Source of the DNA: Motiliproteus sp965230735
GTDB taxonomy: Bacteria > Pseudomonadota > Gammaproteobacteria > Pseudomonadales > Balneatricaceae
Assembly (NCBI RefSeq): GCF_965230735.1
Contig: NZ_OZ246016.1
Location: 2,976,001-3,040,000 of the forward strand
Direction of reading: 5' to 3'
Length of the DNA: 64,000 bases
Shown piece after piece: positions 17,001 through 25,612 of the stretch (positions within the stretch are counted from its first letter, which is position 1; every line of letters starts with the position of its first letter). The notes beneath the pieces are model-generated. The model was given only the letters and a program-made list of their open reading frames with translations. It ran no database searches and was not told where the DNA came from. The translations under genes and the position numbers were made by a program.

Positions 17001-17202
17001 TTTTCTCTCCGCTATCTAACCGCTCACCGTCGTCAATTTGAAACTTGCGATCTTCAAGTTTCTCCTTGTTCTTAGGACGGTAGGCGTAGACGTAAGCTAC
17101 AACCATGAGGACAAAGATGACCACGGTCAGGATCGTTCCGACCCAATCGGTCGCGGTCATCGCCGCCCAATCAGTACTGAAATATTCTTTCAGACTACTC
17201 AC
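16990..17202 (-). CDS. ccoQ: cbb3 oxidase small subunit CcoQ
   Basis: A small single-span protein (hydrophobic segment VGTILTVVIFVLMVVAYVYAY) followed by a charged tail, as in CcoQ, which stabilises the complex. The GTG at 17202 overlaps the ccoO stop by eight bases, with AAGG six bases upstream, giving 70 residues. An ATG at 17160 would give 56 residues, closer to the usual family length but with a poorer ribosome-binding site. The position between ccoO and ccoP is the canonical one. Confidence 0.85.
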   Translation of the reverse strand: MSSLKEYFSTDWAAMTATDWVGTILTVVIFVLMVVAYVYAYRPKNKEKLEDRKFQIDDGERLDSGEKNGG

Positions 17203-17911
17203 GGTAAACCTTGTTGTCGTCCAGCTTGGCCATCGTACCCAGCACCTGCAGGTAGGCGACCATCGCATCTTCTTCGCTCTTACCCTTCACCGCAGCCGGA
17301 GCTTCGGCGATGTCGGCATCGGTGTAAGGAACGCCGATGGTTTGCAGGCCGCTCATGTGACGAGCGATTTGCTCACCATTAACTTCGGCATGCTGCAGCC
17401 ATGGGTAGTTAGGCATGACGGACTCGGGCACAACGGAGCGCGGCGCACGCAGGTGCTTACGCTGCCAGTCGTCGGAGTACTTACCACCTACGCGAGCCAG
17501 GTCAGGACCGGTACGCTTGGAACCCCACTGGAACGGGTGGTCGTACATCGACTCCGAAGCCAGTGAGTAGTGGCCGTAACGCTCTTTCTCGTCACGGAAC
17601 GGACGGATCATCTGTGAGTGGCACAGGTAGCAGCCTTCACGCAGGTAGATGTCACGACCAGCCAGCTCCAGCGGAGTGTAAGGACGGATACCGTCGCCGG
17701 CTTTCCAATCCTTCATCGAGGCATTTGCGGGACGATCCCAAACGATCTCAGGTGCAGTGCTCTTGTGCTCCATCGTTTTATCGATGGTGAACAGCGGAAC
17801 GATCTCGACGATACCACCCACCGATACGGCGATTGCGGTCATCAAAACCAGCGCCCAGATGTTAACTTCCATCTTCTCCTGGAAGTTTTTCGGCTTTTGA
17901 TTATCTGCCAT
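17195..17911 (-). CDS. ccoO: cbb3 oxidase monoheme c-type subunit CcoO
   Basis: A 238-residue membrane-anchored cytochrome c. The N-terminal anchor is at residues 15-40 (VNIWALVLMTAIAVSVGG). The heme motif CYLCH is at 94-98 in the family-typical context YLREGCYLCHSQMIRPFRDE. The axial Met is probably in ESVMPNYPWL. It forms the core cbb3 dimer with CcoN. It starts 14 bases after ccoN and overlaps ccoQ. Confidence 0.97.
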   Translation of the reverse strand: MADNQKPKNFQEKMEVNIWALVLMTAIAVSVGGIVEIVPLFTIDKTMEHKSTAPEIVWDRPANASMKDWKAGDGIRPYTPLELAGRDIYLREGCYLCHSQMIRPFRDEKERYGHYSLASESMYDHPFQWGSKRTGPDLARVGGKYSDDWQRKHLRAPRSVVPESVMPNYPWLQHAEVNGEQIARHMSGLQTIGVPYTDADIAEAPAAVKGKSEEDAMVAYLQVLGTMAKLDDNKVYRE

Positions 17912-17925
17912 TTTCCGTTTCTCCC

Positions 17926-19362
17926 TTAAGCGCTGGCCAGGGCAGCAGTACGCGCCTGGTCAACTTTGCCTTCTGCGGCAGACTTACGAACAGTCATCAC
18001 AACGTTGATCAGCATGAGGACTGCACCGGACAGGAAGATCGCACCACCAATCGCACGCATCGCGTAGTACGGATGCATCGCTTCGACGGATTCGGCAAAG
18101 GTGTAAACCAGGGTGCCGTATTCGTCATAGGCACGCCACATCAGGCCCTGCATGATACCGGATACCCACATCGCAACGATGTAGACAACAGTACCGATGG
18201 TGAACAGCCAGAAGTGAACATTGATCAGTTTGGTGGACCACATTTCAGTGTGGAAACAACGGGTGATCAGGTGGTAGATCGCACCGGCACCAACCATGGC
18301 AACCCAGCCCAACGCACCAGAGTGTACGTGGCCAACGGTCCAGTCGGTGTAGTGAGACAGGGCGTTAACGGTCTTGATAGACATGACCGGACCTTCGAAG
18401 GTCGACATCGCGTAGAACGCCAGTGACATAATCAGGAAGCGCAGCGTGTAGTCGGTACGCAGCTTATCCCAAGCACCGGACAGGGTCATCATACCGTTGA
18501 TAGCACCACCCCAGGACGGGATGATCATCGCCAGCGATACCGCTGCACCCAGAGAACCGGTCCAGTCCGGCAGTGCAGTGTATTGCAGGTGGTGAGCACC
18601 CAGCCAGACGTAACCAAAGGTCAGCGCCCAGAAGTGGATAACAGACAGACGGTAAGAGTAAACCGGACGACCAGCCTGCTTCGGTACGAAGTAGTACATG
18701 ATGCCCAGGAAGCCAGCAGTCAGGTAGAAACCTACCGCGTTATGGCCCCACCACCACTGAATCATCGCATCCTGTACACCAGAGAAAATGGAGTAGGACT
18801 TGAACAGACCAACCGGAATGGAAAGGCTGTTTACGACGTGCAGATAGGTAATCATGATCATCATCGCCAGGAAGAACCAGTTCGACACATAGATGTGCGA
18901 GCTCTTACGGATAGCGATAGTCATGATGAAGTTGAAGCTGTAGGCCAACCAGACCACAGCAATGGCAACATCGATCGGCCACTCAAGCTCGGCGTATTCC
19001 TTGCCTTGAGTAAGACCCAGCGGCAGCGTGATAACTGCGCTGACGATAATCAGGTTCCATCCCCAGAAGGTGAACCACGCCAACTTCTCGCTCCAAAGGC
19101 GAACACCGCAGGTGCGCTGGACCGAGTAGAATGCCGTTGCCATCAAGGCACAGCCACCGAATGCGAAAATTACCGCATTGGTGTGAAGCGGACGCAAGCG
19201 CCCAAAGGTCAATTGTGGAATATCGAAATTAAGTACCGGCCATGCCAGTTCCGAGGCGATATACACCCCGACGGATGCGCCTACCACAAGGTAGACAACA
19301 GCCATAACGGCGAACCAGCGCACAACCCCGAGGCTGTACTTCTGCTCTGCTCTGGCGTCCAT
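17926..19362 (-). CDS. ccoN: cbb3-type cytochrome c oxidase catalytic subunit CcoN
   Basis: A 478-residue heme-copper oxidase subunit with about twelve membrane helices. Heme b and b3/CuB ligands are visible in RPLHTNAVIF, WWWGHNAVGFYLTAG, WLGAHHLQY and VGHVHSGALGW. It reduces O2 to water with high affinity and pumps protons, serving respiration at low oxygen. AAGGGGGG lies before the ATG. The gene leads the operon ccoN-ccoO-ccoQ-ccoP-small gene. The region upstream has an Anr-box-like palindrome at a distance suited to activation. Confidence 0.97.
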   Translation of the reverse strand: MDARAEQKYSLGVVRWFAVMAVVYLVVGASVGVYIASELAWPVLNFDIPQLTFGRLRPLHTNAVIFAFGGCALMATAFYSVQRTCGVRLWSEKLAWFTFWGWNLIIVSAVITLPLGLTQGKEYAELEWPIDVAIAVVWLAYSFNFIMTIAIRKSSHIYVSNWFFLAMMIMITYLHVVNSLSIPVGLFKSYSIFSGVQDAMIQWWWGHNAVGFYLTAGFLGIMYYFVPKQAGRPVYSYRLSVIHFWALTFGYVWLGAHHLQYTALPDWTGSLGAAVSLAMIIPSWGGAINGMMTLSGAWDKLRTDYTLRFLIMSLAFYAMSTFEGPVMSIKTVNALSHYTDWTVGHVHSGALGWVAMVGAGAIYHLITRCFHTEMWSTKLINVHFWLFTIGTVVYIVAMWVSGIMQGLMWRAYDEYGTLVYTFAESVEAMHPYYAMRAIGGAIFLSGAVLMLINVVMTVRKSAAEGKVDQARTAALASA

Positions 19363-19820
19363 GAACCCCCCCTTCTTGGGTCAGACAAATTTGTTGTGGT
19401 GCAAAAACCCTACTAACACGCAGGAAATTTGCGGGCTTTATGAGACCGTTTTTTGTGACAATTGTCAAACATCTCGAAGGCTTTTTTAGCCACTACCAAT
19501 ACCCCTCAAAACCGCTCAACTACTTGAGATTAAGCCGTTTCTTATCAATGCATAATCGATTCCAACTTGGCATTTTTTTCACAGCTTTCCGGCTTATAAA
19601 AACACACCTTGCAACGCAGCAGAAACCGACTAAAAGAGTACGGAATTGCTACTTTTTTAGCACTGACAGCATAACCATAACCGCCACCACAAACCCGACT
19701 TAATTAGTCAAAAATAAGGGTCGATCCAGCGTCATTGCTGGCCCGCTTACCCAACCCATTCGTCACACCAGAGCGGTTCATTTTTCAGACCTCCCGAACC
19801 CCGCTCCTCACCACCGAAAC
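19363..19820. other. Divergent ccoN-hemN intergenic region
   Basis: AT-rich gap between the divergent ccoN and hemN genes. I see no convincing coding sequence: an 87-codon frame on the plus strand lacks a ribosome-binding site and has a low-complexity product. The region holds the Anr-like palindrome at 19455-19468 and, towards hemN, a sigma-70-like promoter. Much of 19480-19800 has no feature I can name. Confidence 0.5.
19455..19468. promoter_or_regulatory. Anr/FNR-box-like palindrome upstream of ccoN
   Basis: GTGACAATTGTCAA is a 14-base site matching TTGAT-N4-ATCAA at seven of ten positions, with a perfectly symmetric core TGACAATTGTCA. If it acts at -41.5 on ccoN, transcription would begin near 19420, leaving a leader of about 58 bases. 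A weak -10 (GCAAAT on the minus strand, 19427-19432) fits this position. Confidence 0.55.
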
Positions 19821-19848
19821 TTGACATATGTAAATTTTGGTCTACATA
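19821..19848 (+). promoter_or_regulatory. Sigma-70-like promoter of hemN
   Basis: TTGACA at 19821-19826 and TACATA at 19843-19848 are separated by 16 bases, about 80 bases before hemN. The -35 lies in TTGACATATGTAAA, which matches an FNR box at seven of ten positions, but that match is too weak to claim control. Confidence 0.5.
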
Positions 19849-19927
19849 GCCAAAACCCCTGTTCAATAGCTACTGCAACCCAACTCGCAGTGTGTTCTAA
19901 TAATTCCCCATCAACCCGAGGTCCACT

Positions 19928-21364
19928 TTGGACCGTCGCGGCATTTTTCAGACTTTTTTTGGTGTATCTGACGTGGTAAAAAACTCCCAAATTCAGTGGA
20001 ACCTGGAGCTGATCAAGCGTTACGACCTGTCCGGCCCACGCTATACCTCCTATCCAACCGCCATTCAGTTCGACCCGGAACTGAGCGCCGAGCAGCTGGT
20101 ACAAACCGGTCAAAGCACTGCCGACACCAGTGCACCGCTATCCCTTTATTTCCATATCCCATTCTGCACCCACGTCTGTTACTACTGCGCTTGTAACAAG
20201 ATGATCACCCGGAATAAGAAACGGGCAGCACCCTACCTGGACGAGCTCTATAAAGAGATGACCACGCTGTCGAACTGGTATTCCAACGACCGGATCGTCA
20301 ACCAGCTGCACTGGGGCGGCGGCACCCCAACCTTTATCAGCGACGATGAGATGCGGGAATTGATGGACAAGACCCGTCAGCATTTCCATCTTCGTGATGA
20401 TGACCAGGGCGATTACTCGATTGAGATTGATCCCCGCGAGGCCGATGCCCAGCGTATGGAAGTCATTCGCGAGCTCGGCTTCAACCGGGTCAGCCTCGGG
20501 GTTCAGGATATCGACCCCAAGGTGCAGGAAGCGGTCAACCGGATTCAGCCCACCTCGATGTCCGAGGAGATCATCACCAGTGCACGCGAGCTCGGCTTCA
20601 AGTCGGTTAACGTCGATCTGATCTACGGCCTGCCCCATCAGACCATCGACGGTTTTGCCAAAACCGTCGACACCATGATCGAACTGAGCCCGGATCGCCT
20701 GTCGGTGTTCAACTACGCCCATATGCCGGACCGGTTCCGCTCGCAGATGCATATCAACGGCGACGATCTGCCCGCGCCCAGCGACAAACTGGTGATTCTG
20801 GAGAACACCATCAACCAACTGATCGATGCCGGTTACCAGTACATCGGCATGGACCACTTCGCCAAACCCGATGACGAGCTCGCCATCGCCCAGCGCGAAG
20901 GCCACCTGCACCGTAACTTCCAGGGTTATACCACCCACAGTGATTGTGACCTGGTTGCCATGGGGGTTTCCGCCATCAGCCAGATCGGCGACGTCTACTA
21001 CCAGAACGAACACGATCTGAAGCTGTACCAGAAAGCGGTTGCCGACAAAGCCCAGGCGATTAAACGTGGCGTGATCCTTACCCGCGACGACAGCATCCGA
21101 CGTCGGGTCATCACCCAACTGATCTGCCACTTTGAATTGGATCCGGCCGTTATTGAGCGCGAGTTCGGTATCGACTTTGACAGCTACTTCAGTGATGAAC
21201 TGGCACTGATCCAGCAATTTGCCGGTGACGGCTTGGTTGAACTGGACGGTCGCCGCATTGAAGTAACCCCGGCCGGCCGCTTGCTGATCCGTCGAATCTG
21301 TATGACATTCGATGCCTATATGCCGAAACTGCAGGCCGGACGCACCTTCTCTCGCATCATCTAA
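19928..21364 (+). CDS. hemN: Oxygen-independent coproporphyrinogen III oxidase HemN
   Basis: A 478-residue radical-SAM enzyme that converts coproporphyrinogen III to protoporphyrinogen IX without oxygen. YDLSGPRYTSYPTA is the family N-terminal signature. The [4Fe-4S]/SAM cysteines are C80, C84 and C87 in FCTHVCYYCACNK, with the extra conserved C89. HWGGGTPTF and VNVDLIYGLPHQ follow. The TTG at 19928 has GAGG six bases upstream but adds about 20 residues to the usual N-terminus; a GTG at 19973 is the alternative. The gene is divergent from ccoN and supplies heme for the oxidase at low oxygen. Confidence 0.95.
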   Translation: MDRRGIFQTFFGVSDVVKNSQIQWNLELIKRYDLSGPRYTSYPTAIQFDPELSAEQLVQTGQSTADTSAPLSLYFHIPFCTHVCYYCACNKMITRNKKRAAPYLDELYKEMTTLSNWYSNDRIVNQLHWGGGTPTFISDDEMRELMDKTRQHFHLRDDDQGDYSIEIDPREADAQRMEVIRELGFNRVSLGVQDIDPKVQEAVNRIQPTSMSEEIITSARELGFKSVNVDLIYGLPHQTIDGFAKTVDTMIELSPDRLSVFNYAHMPDRFRSQMHINGDDLPAPSDKLVILENTINQLIDAGYQYIGMDHFAKPDDELAIAQREGHLHRNFQGYTTHSDCDLVAMGVSAISQIGDVYYQNEHDLKLYQKAVADKAQAIKRGVILTRDDSIRRRVITQLICHFELDPAVIEREFGIDFDSYFSDELALIQQFAGDGLVELDGRRIEVTPAGRLLIRRICMTFDAYMPKLQAGRTFSRII

Positions 21365-21429
21365 ACAGCAGTCGGCAGCAGGGCATACTGCTGTCGGCAA
21401 GCTTTTCTAAAAAGCGGACTGTTTGAGGG

Positions 21430-21458
21430 TTCACCCACGCCGATAGATGGGCCATAAT
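21430..21458 (+). promoter_or_regulatory. Putative promoter of the second FNR/Anr-type gene
   Basis: TTCACC and CATAAT are spaced by 17 bases. Because the -10 lies downstream of an ATG at 21447, it supports translation from the later ATG at 21507. Confidence 0.35.
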
Positions 21459-21506
21459 GCGTTGGATAAGCAGTTGAAAAATAATCCAGCGCAGGAAGCT
21501 CACTCT

Positions 21507-22268
21507 ATGGCTGTGAAGCCGAGCACTCAGGATAAGTCTCGTACTTTCAGCGACGTACAGTCACAAAACAGCGGCCTTGTGAATCTCTGTCTGCCCTTCA
21601 CGCTGGAGAATCAGGATGCGGCGCAGCTCGAGCGTATTATCGAGCAGAGCCCGCCACTGAAGAAAGGGGGCCACCTGTTCCATCAGGGCGAACCCTTCAC
21701 CGCCATCTATGCGGTACGCGCCGGCTCCATCAAAACCTATACCGTGACCAACGCGGGCGAAGAACAGATCACCGGATTCTACTTCCCCGGCGAGATGATC
21801 GGCTTAAGTGCCATCGATACCGACGACTACCCGATCTCCGCCAAAGTTCTCGAAACCACCACGGTTTGTGAAATTCCTTATGACAACTTCGAACAACTCT
21901 CCAACCGCCTGCCCTCACTCAAGACCGAGCTGATCAAGTGCATGGGTAAGGAGTTGCGCGAAGAACAGCAGATGATGCTGTTGCTGAGCAAAAAGACCGC
22001 CGAAGAGCGCGTCGCCACCTTCCTGCTGAAACTTTCGGACCGCTTTAAGCGACGCGGCTACTCCGCCTCGCTGTTCCGACTGTCGATGTCCCGCAACGAG
22101 ATCGGCAACTACCTGGGACTTGCGGTCGAAACCGTCAGCCGAATCTTCAGCCGTTTCCAAAAACAGCAACTGATTCAGGTTGAAGGCAAAGAGGTCGAGC
22201 TGCTGGATCTGGATGAACTGCGCATCGTCTCGGGCGAAGCTCGACACGATGAGCCACTGATCCCCTAA
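21507..22268 (+). CDS. FNR/Anr-type regulator lacking two of four cluster cysteines
   Basis: A 253-residue Crp/FNR regulator whose body is very close to E. coli FNR and P. aeruginosa Anr (ITGFYFPGEMIGLSAID, MMLLLSKKTAEERVATFL, MSRNEIGNYLGLAVETVSR). It stands next to hemN and apt, the position of anr in Pseudomonas. The N-terminus reads VQSQNSGLVNLCLPF. Aligned with FNR, C28 and, further on, C121 (TTVCEIP) are retained, but the other two ligands are Ser19 (codon TCA) and Ser22 (codon AGC). A normal four-Cys [4Fe-4S] cluster seems impossible. The E..SR recognition residues are intact, so it should bind FNR boxes. The ATG at 21507 is chosen because AGGA precedes it and the length fits; an ATG at 21447 is the alternative. 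Confidence 0.9.
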   Translation: MAVKPSTQDKSRTFSDVQSQNSGLVNLCLPFTLENQDAAQLERIIEQSPPLKKGGHLFHQGEPFTAIYAVRAGSIKTYTVTNAGEEQITGFYFPGEMIGLSAIDTDDYPISAKVLETTTVCEIPYDNFEQLSNRLPSLKTELIKCMGKELREEQQMMLLLSKKTAEERVATFLLKLSDRFKRRGYSASLFRLSMSRNEIGNYLGLAVETVSRIFSRFQKQQLIQVEGKEVELLDLDELRIVSGEARHDEPLIP

Positions 22269-22387
22269 ATCGACACCTCAACTCCCTCCCGATTCCGCAA
22301 CCGCGGCAATTGCTGCTATGATTCGCGGCTGCAAAATTATTGATTCAACGGCCGTTATGCCGTCTTGTAAGAAACACAGGAGCTATC

Positions 22388-22921
22388 ATGTCCTACGACG
22401 AGTGCTATATCCGTTCAGTCATCCGTGCCGTACCCGACTGGCCTGAGCCCGGCGTCATGTTCCGCGACATCGCTCCGCTGTTTCAAGATCCCAAAGCACT
22501 GCACTGTGTCGTCGACGCCTTCTCCCAGCGTTATATCGATGCCGACATCAGCCACATCGCCGCCCTCGATGCCCGCGGCTTTCTGCTCGGTTCCATCCTG
22601 GCCTACAAGCTCAACTTGCCGCTAATCCTGATCCGCAAGAAAGGCAAGCTGCCGGGTGACACCCTGACCGAGGAGTACCAACTCGAGTACGGCAGTGCCT
22701 GTGTTGAAGTTCACACCGATGCCTGTAAAGCCGGTGATAAAGTGCTGCTGATCGACGATCTGATCGCCACCGGCGGCAGCCTGCTAGCCGCCAGCACCCT
22801 GCTGCGCAAACTAGGTGCCGAGATCACCGAAGCCGCTGCCATTATCGACCTGCCGTTCCTACAGGGATCCAGCAAAATTCAGGAATCCGGTATCCCGGTT
22901 CATACCTTGATCGCCTACTGA
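22388..22921 (+). CDS. apt: Adenine phosphoribosyltransferase
   Basis: A 177-residue purine-salvage enzyme making AMP from adenine and PRPP. It shows FRDIAPLFQDP near the N-terminus, ALDARGFLLGS, RKKGKLPG and the PRPP-binding loop VLLIDDLIATGGS, all typical of Apt. The ATG at 22388 is preceded by AGGAG; the open frame upstream of it is not family-like. Its place directly after the FNR/Anr-type gene repeats the Pseudomonas anr-apt order. Confidence 0.95.
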   Translation: MSYDECYIRSVIRAVPDWPEPGVMFRDIAPLFQDPKALHCVVDAFSQRYIDADISHIAALDARGFLLGSILAYKLNLPLILIRKKGKLPGDTLTEEYQLEYGSACVEVHTDACKAGDKVLLIDDLIATGGSLLAASTLLRKLGAEITEAAAIIDLPFLQGSSKIQESGIPVHTLIAY

Positions 22922-22930
22922 TCAGATTTC

Positions 22931-22952
22931 AGCCCAAGTGACGGCTTGGGCT
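22931..22952 (+). terminator. Possible terminator after apt
   Basis: Eight-base-pair stem AGCCCAAG / CTTGGGCT with a six-base loop, ten bases after the apt stop. The following bases (GCCCTTCC) are not a T run, so termination would be weak. Confidence 0.4.
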
Positions 22953-23071
22953 GCCCTTCCGTCCCCCGGAGGGGGAGGACTGGGGCATCGCATGCGATCA
23001 TGCTATGATCGCTCGCCCCCGGCGAGGTCCGCTCGCTTCAGTATTTTCGTGTTTCTTCATCAGGTTCCTCT

Positions 23072-24040
23072 ATGTGGTTCAAAAACCTAGTTTTTTATCG
23101 TTTCACCCGTCCTTTTGAACTGAGTGCCGAGGCGCTGGAGCAGCAGCTGGCCGAGCAAACCTTTACCCCCTGCCGCTCGCAGGAGCTGAGCCGCTACGGC
23201 TGGGCCGCGCCGATGACCAAACTGAGTGAGCAACTGGTCCACAGCGCCAACGGCTCGCTGCTGATCTGCGCCCAAAAAGAGGAGAAGATCCTGCCGGCCT
23301 CGGTGGTCAAGGATCAACTCAGCGAAAAGGTCGAGCAGATCGAAACCGAGCAGGATCGAAAAGTTCGCAAGAAAGAGCGTGATGAACTCAAAGACGAGGT
23401 CATCATGACCCTGCTGCCCAAGGCCTTCAGTCGCTTCCAGCGCACCCTGGCCTATATCGACCCGAAGCTTGGCCTGCTGGTGGTCGATGCCAGCAGCGCA
23501 AAACGGGCTGAAGAGCTCTGTTCGCACCTGCGTCACACACTGGGCTCGCTGCCGGTCAGCATTCCGGCGTTGAACAACGCCCCGGCGTCCATCATGACCA
23601 GCTGGCTCGATAAAGACGAGGCGCTTCCCGGCGGGCTTGAACTGGGTGAAGAGGCCGAACTGAAAGACCCGAGTGAAAACGGTGCCATTTTGCGCTGCAA
23701 ACAGCAGGACCTGCTGGGTGTCGAAATCGAACCGCATCTGAAAGCCGGTAAGCAGGCGGTCAAACTGGCACTGGGCTGGCGCGACCAGACCAGCTTTGTA
23801 CTCGGCGAAGACCTGATCCTGCGCCGTCTGAAGTTTGCCGATGCGCTGCTCGATCAGGCCGCCGACATGGGCGCCGAAGATGCCGCGGCCCGTTTCGATG
23901 CCGACTTCTATCTGCTCACCGAAACCCTCGGCAAACTGCTGCCCGAACTGCTCGATTCACTGGGCGGTGAAAATCAGGATGCCTATCAATCGGCCATCGC
24001 TTCCAGCAGCACTGAAACAACTGCGGCAGCGGCTCTATAA
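23072..24040 (+). CDS. rdgC: Recombination-associated protein RdgC
   Basis: A 322-residue protein recognised from its start MWFKNLVFYRF, the segments RYGWAAPM and KEERDEL-like charged helix, and LKFADALLDQAADMGAEDAAARFDADF-type ending (residues about 255-285). RdgC forms a ring-shaped dimer around DNA and limits RecA-mediated recombination. The tail after residue 300 is a short Ser/Thr/Ala-rich extension not usual in E. coli. It appears monocistronic, upstream of queE by 28 bases. Confidence 0.93.
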   Translation: MWFKNLVFYRFTRPFELSAEALEQQLAEQTFTPCRSQELSRYGWAAPMTKLSEQLVHSANGSLLICAQKEEKILPASVVKDQLSEKVEQIETEQDRKVRKKERDELKDEVIMTLLPKAFSRFQRTLAYIDPKLGLLVVDASSAKRAEELCSHLRHTLGSLPVSIPALNNAPASIMTSWLDKDEALPGGLELGEEAELKDPSENGAILRCKQQDLLGVEIEPHLKAGKQAVKLALGWRDQTSFVLGEDLILRRLKFADALLDQAADMGAEDAAARFDADFYLLTETLGKLLPELLDSLGGENQDAYQSAIASSSTETTAAAAL

Positions 24041-24068
24041 TTGAGCCATCGAATAGCGGATCGTACCG

Positions 24069-24713
24069 ATGTACAGCGTTAAAGAGATCTTCTACAGCCT
24101 CCAGGGAGAAGGCGCCCAGGCCGGGCGCGCTTCGATCTTCTGCCGTTTCAGCGGCTGTAATCTCTGGTCCGGTCGCGAGCAGGACCGGATAAAAGCCCAG
24201 TGTGACTTCTGCGACACCGACTTTGTCGGCACCGACGGCGAACTGGGTGGCAAATACCCGACGGCCGATCAGCTGGCCGATACCGTCGCCGCCCTATGGC
24301 GGCGGCGAAGCAATCCGAGCCAGGGCGGAACCCCCTATGTGATCTGCACCGGCGGCGAACCGCTGTTGCAACTGGATGAGGCGATGGTTGAAGCGTTCCA
24401 GGCCCGCGGCTTCGAGGTCGCCGTGGAGACCAACGGCACCCTGCCCGCCCCGGCCGGGTTGGACTGGATCTGCGTCAGCCCCAAAGGAGATGCCGAGCTG
24501 GCCCTGACCCAGGGCCATGAGCTGAAACTGGTCCACCCTCAGCCGGGGGTCGACCCGGCGTCGTTTGCCGGCCTGGCGTTTGATCACTTCTACCTGCAAC
24601 CGCTCGACGGTGGCAATAACAACGCCAATCTCAATGCCTGCCTGAACTACTGTCATGAGCACCCTCGCTGGCGCCTGAGCCTGCAGGTCCATAAACTGGT
24701 CGATATCCCCTGA
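24069..24713 (+). CDS. queE: 7-carboxy-7-deazaguanine synthase QueE
   Basis: A 214-residue radical-SAM enzyme of queuosine synthesis that converts 6-carboxytetrahydropterin to 7-carboxy-7-deazaguanine. It begins YSVKEIFYSLQGEG and has the unusual cluster motif CX14CX2C (C30, C45, C48) seen in the QueE group with a long cluster loop. VICTGGEPLLQLD binds SAM, and VSPKGDAEL follows. queD lies 476 bases downstream with a YqfO-like gene between; queC is not in the window. Confidence 0.93.
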   Translation: MYSVKEIFYSLQGEGAQAGRASIFCRFSGCNLWSGREQDRIKAQCDFCDTDFVGTDGELGGKYPTADQLADTVAALWRRRSNPSQGGTPYVICTGGEPLLQLDEAMVEAFQARGFEVAVETNGTLPAPAGLDWICVSPKGDAELALTQGHELKLVHPQPGVDPASFAGLAFDHFYLQPLDGGNNNANLNACLNYCHEHPRWRLSLQVHKLVDIP

Positions 24714-24740
24714 GCAAAACCGTCCCGTTGGAGTCTGACC

Positions 24741-25049
24741 ATGCTTAAGCTCGAGTACTATGTACCCGCCAGCCATTTAGAGACCACACAGCATGCCATC
24801 TTCGCCGCCGGTGCCGGCCGCATCGGCAATTACGACAGCTGCTGCTGGGTCACCCAGGGGCTGGGGCAGTTCCGTGCGCTGGACGGTGCCGATCCCTTCT
24901 TAGGCGAAATCGGTCAGATCGAACAGGAGCCGGAGTACAAGGTCGAGCTGGTGCTGAACGAACAGGTCCGCGACGCCGTCATTACCGCACTGAAACAGAG
25001 CCATCCCTACGAAACCCCGGCCTACCAACTGATCCGCATCGAAACCTGA
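24741..25049 (+). CDS. YqfO/NIF3-like insert domain protein
   Basis: A 102-residue protein equivalent to the small PII-like domain inserted in YqfO/NIF3 proteins, here free-standing. Typical segments are LEYYVPASHLE, GAGRIGNYDSCCWVTQGLGQF and SHPYETPAYQLI. TGGAG precedes the ATG by seven bases. The biochemical function of these stand-alone proteins is unknown. It lies between two queuosine genes on the same strand, which may be operon convenience rather than functional association. Confidence 0.85.
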   Translation: MLKLEYYVPASHLETTQHAIFAAGAGRIGNYDSCCWVTQGLGQFRALDGADPFLGEIGQIEQEPEYKVELVLNEQVRDAVITALKQSHPYETPAYQLIRIET

Positions 25050-25189
25050 ACCGATCGGCAATCCCATCGATCGCCGACCAATCCACCCCGCTATTTCAAC
25101 GCCGCGACCAACTGGTTAAAATAGCGCCCCTTTGAACCTCTGGGCAACCAGGCCCAAGGCAATCTACTTAGACGTTTATCGGATACTGT

Positions 25190-25546
25190 ATGGAAATCTA
25201 CAAAGAGTTCACCTTCGAAGCCGCCCATCGGCTGCCCCATGTTCCGGAAGGACATAAATGCGGGCGCCTGCACGGCCACTCTTTTTTCGTCCGTATCTAT
25301 GTCAGCGGTGAGGTGGACGCCCATACCGGTTGGATTATCGACTTTGCCGATATCAAGGCCGCCTTCAAGCCGATCTATGACCGTCTCGATCACTACTACC
25401 TCAACGATATCGAAGGGCTCGAAAACCCGACCAGCGAAGTCCTGGCAAAGTGGATCTGGCGAGAACTCAAACCCGGCTTGCCCCAACTGAGCAAGATCCT
25501 GATCAAGGAAACCTGCACCAGCGGTTGCGTTTACGAGGGCGATTGA
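25190..25546 (+). CDS. queD: 6-carboxytetrahydropterin synthase QueD
   Basis: A 118-residue tunnelling-fold enzyme converting dihydroneopterin triphosphate to 6-carboxytetrahydropterin in the queuosine pathway. Zn ligands are H13 (AAHRLP), H28 and H30 (RLHGHSF), and the catalytic Cys is C24. DHYYLNDIEGLENPTSE and the conserved Glu in KETCTSG complete the site. QueE, which uses its product, is encoded 476 bases upstream. Confidence 0.95.
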   Translation: MEIYKEFTFEAAHRLPHVPEGHKCGRLHGHSFFVRIYVSGEVDAHTGWIIDFADIKAAFKPIYDRLDHYYLNDIEGLENPTSEVLAKWIWRELKPGLPQLSKILIKETCTSGCVYEGD

Positions 25547-25612
25547 TCGCCTCCGGAACCAACCGGCCGCCGCCTGCTAGGCTAAAGCTAACTTCCCAAG
25601 GGTTCGAGTTGA

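Noticed and set aside
19440..19703. 87-codon frame in the ccoN-hemN gap
   Set aside because: No ribosome-binding site, composition of an AT-rich non-coding stretch, overlaps the Anr-like box of ccoN.
20191..20201. TTGTAAC in hemN and GATTGTTACAATC at about 10098 as Ter sites for the Tus-like protein
   Set aside because: They match only part of the E. coli Ter core, one is inside a conserved coding motif and the other is symmetric, unlike the asymmetric Ter.
20138..21400. Long open frames antisense to hemN, pckA (55840-56994) and the lol permease (38349-39548)
   Set aside because: They mirror strongly biased codon use in well-recognised genes on the other strand; their products have no family motifs or ribosome-binding sites.
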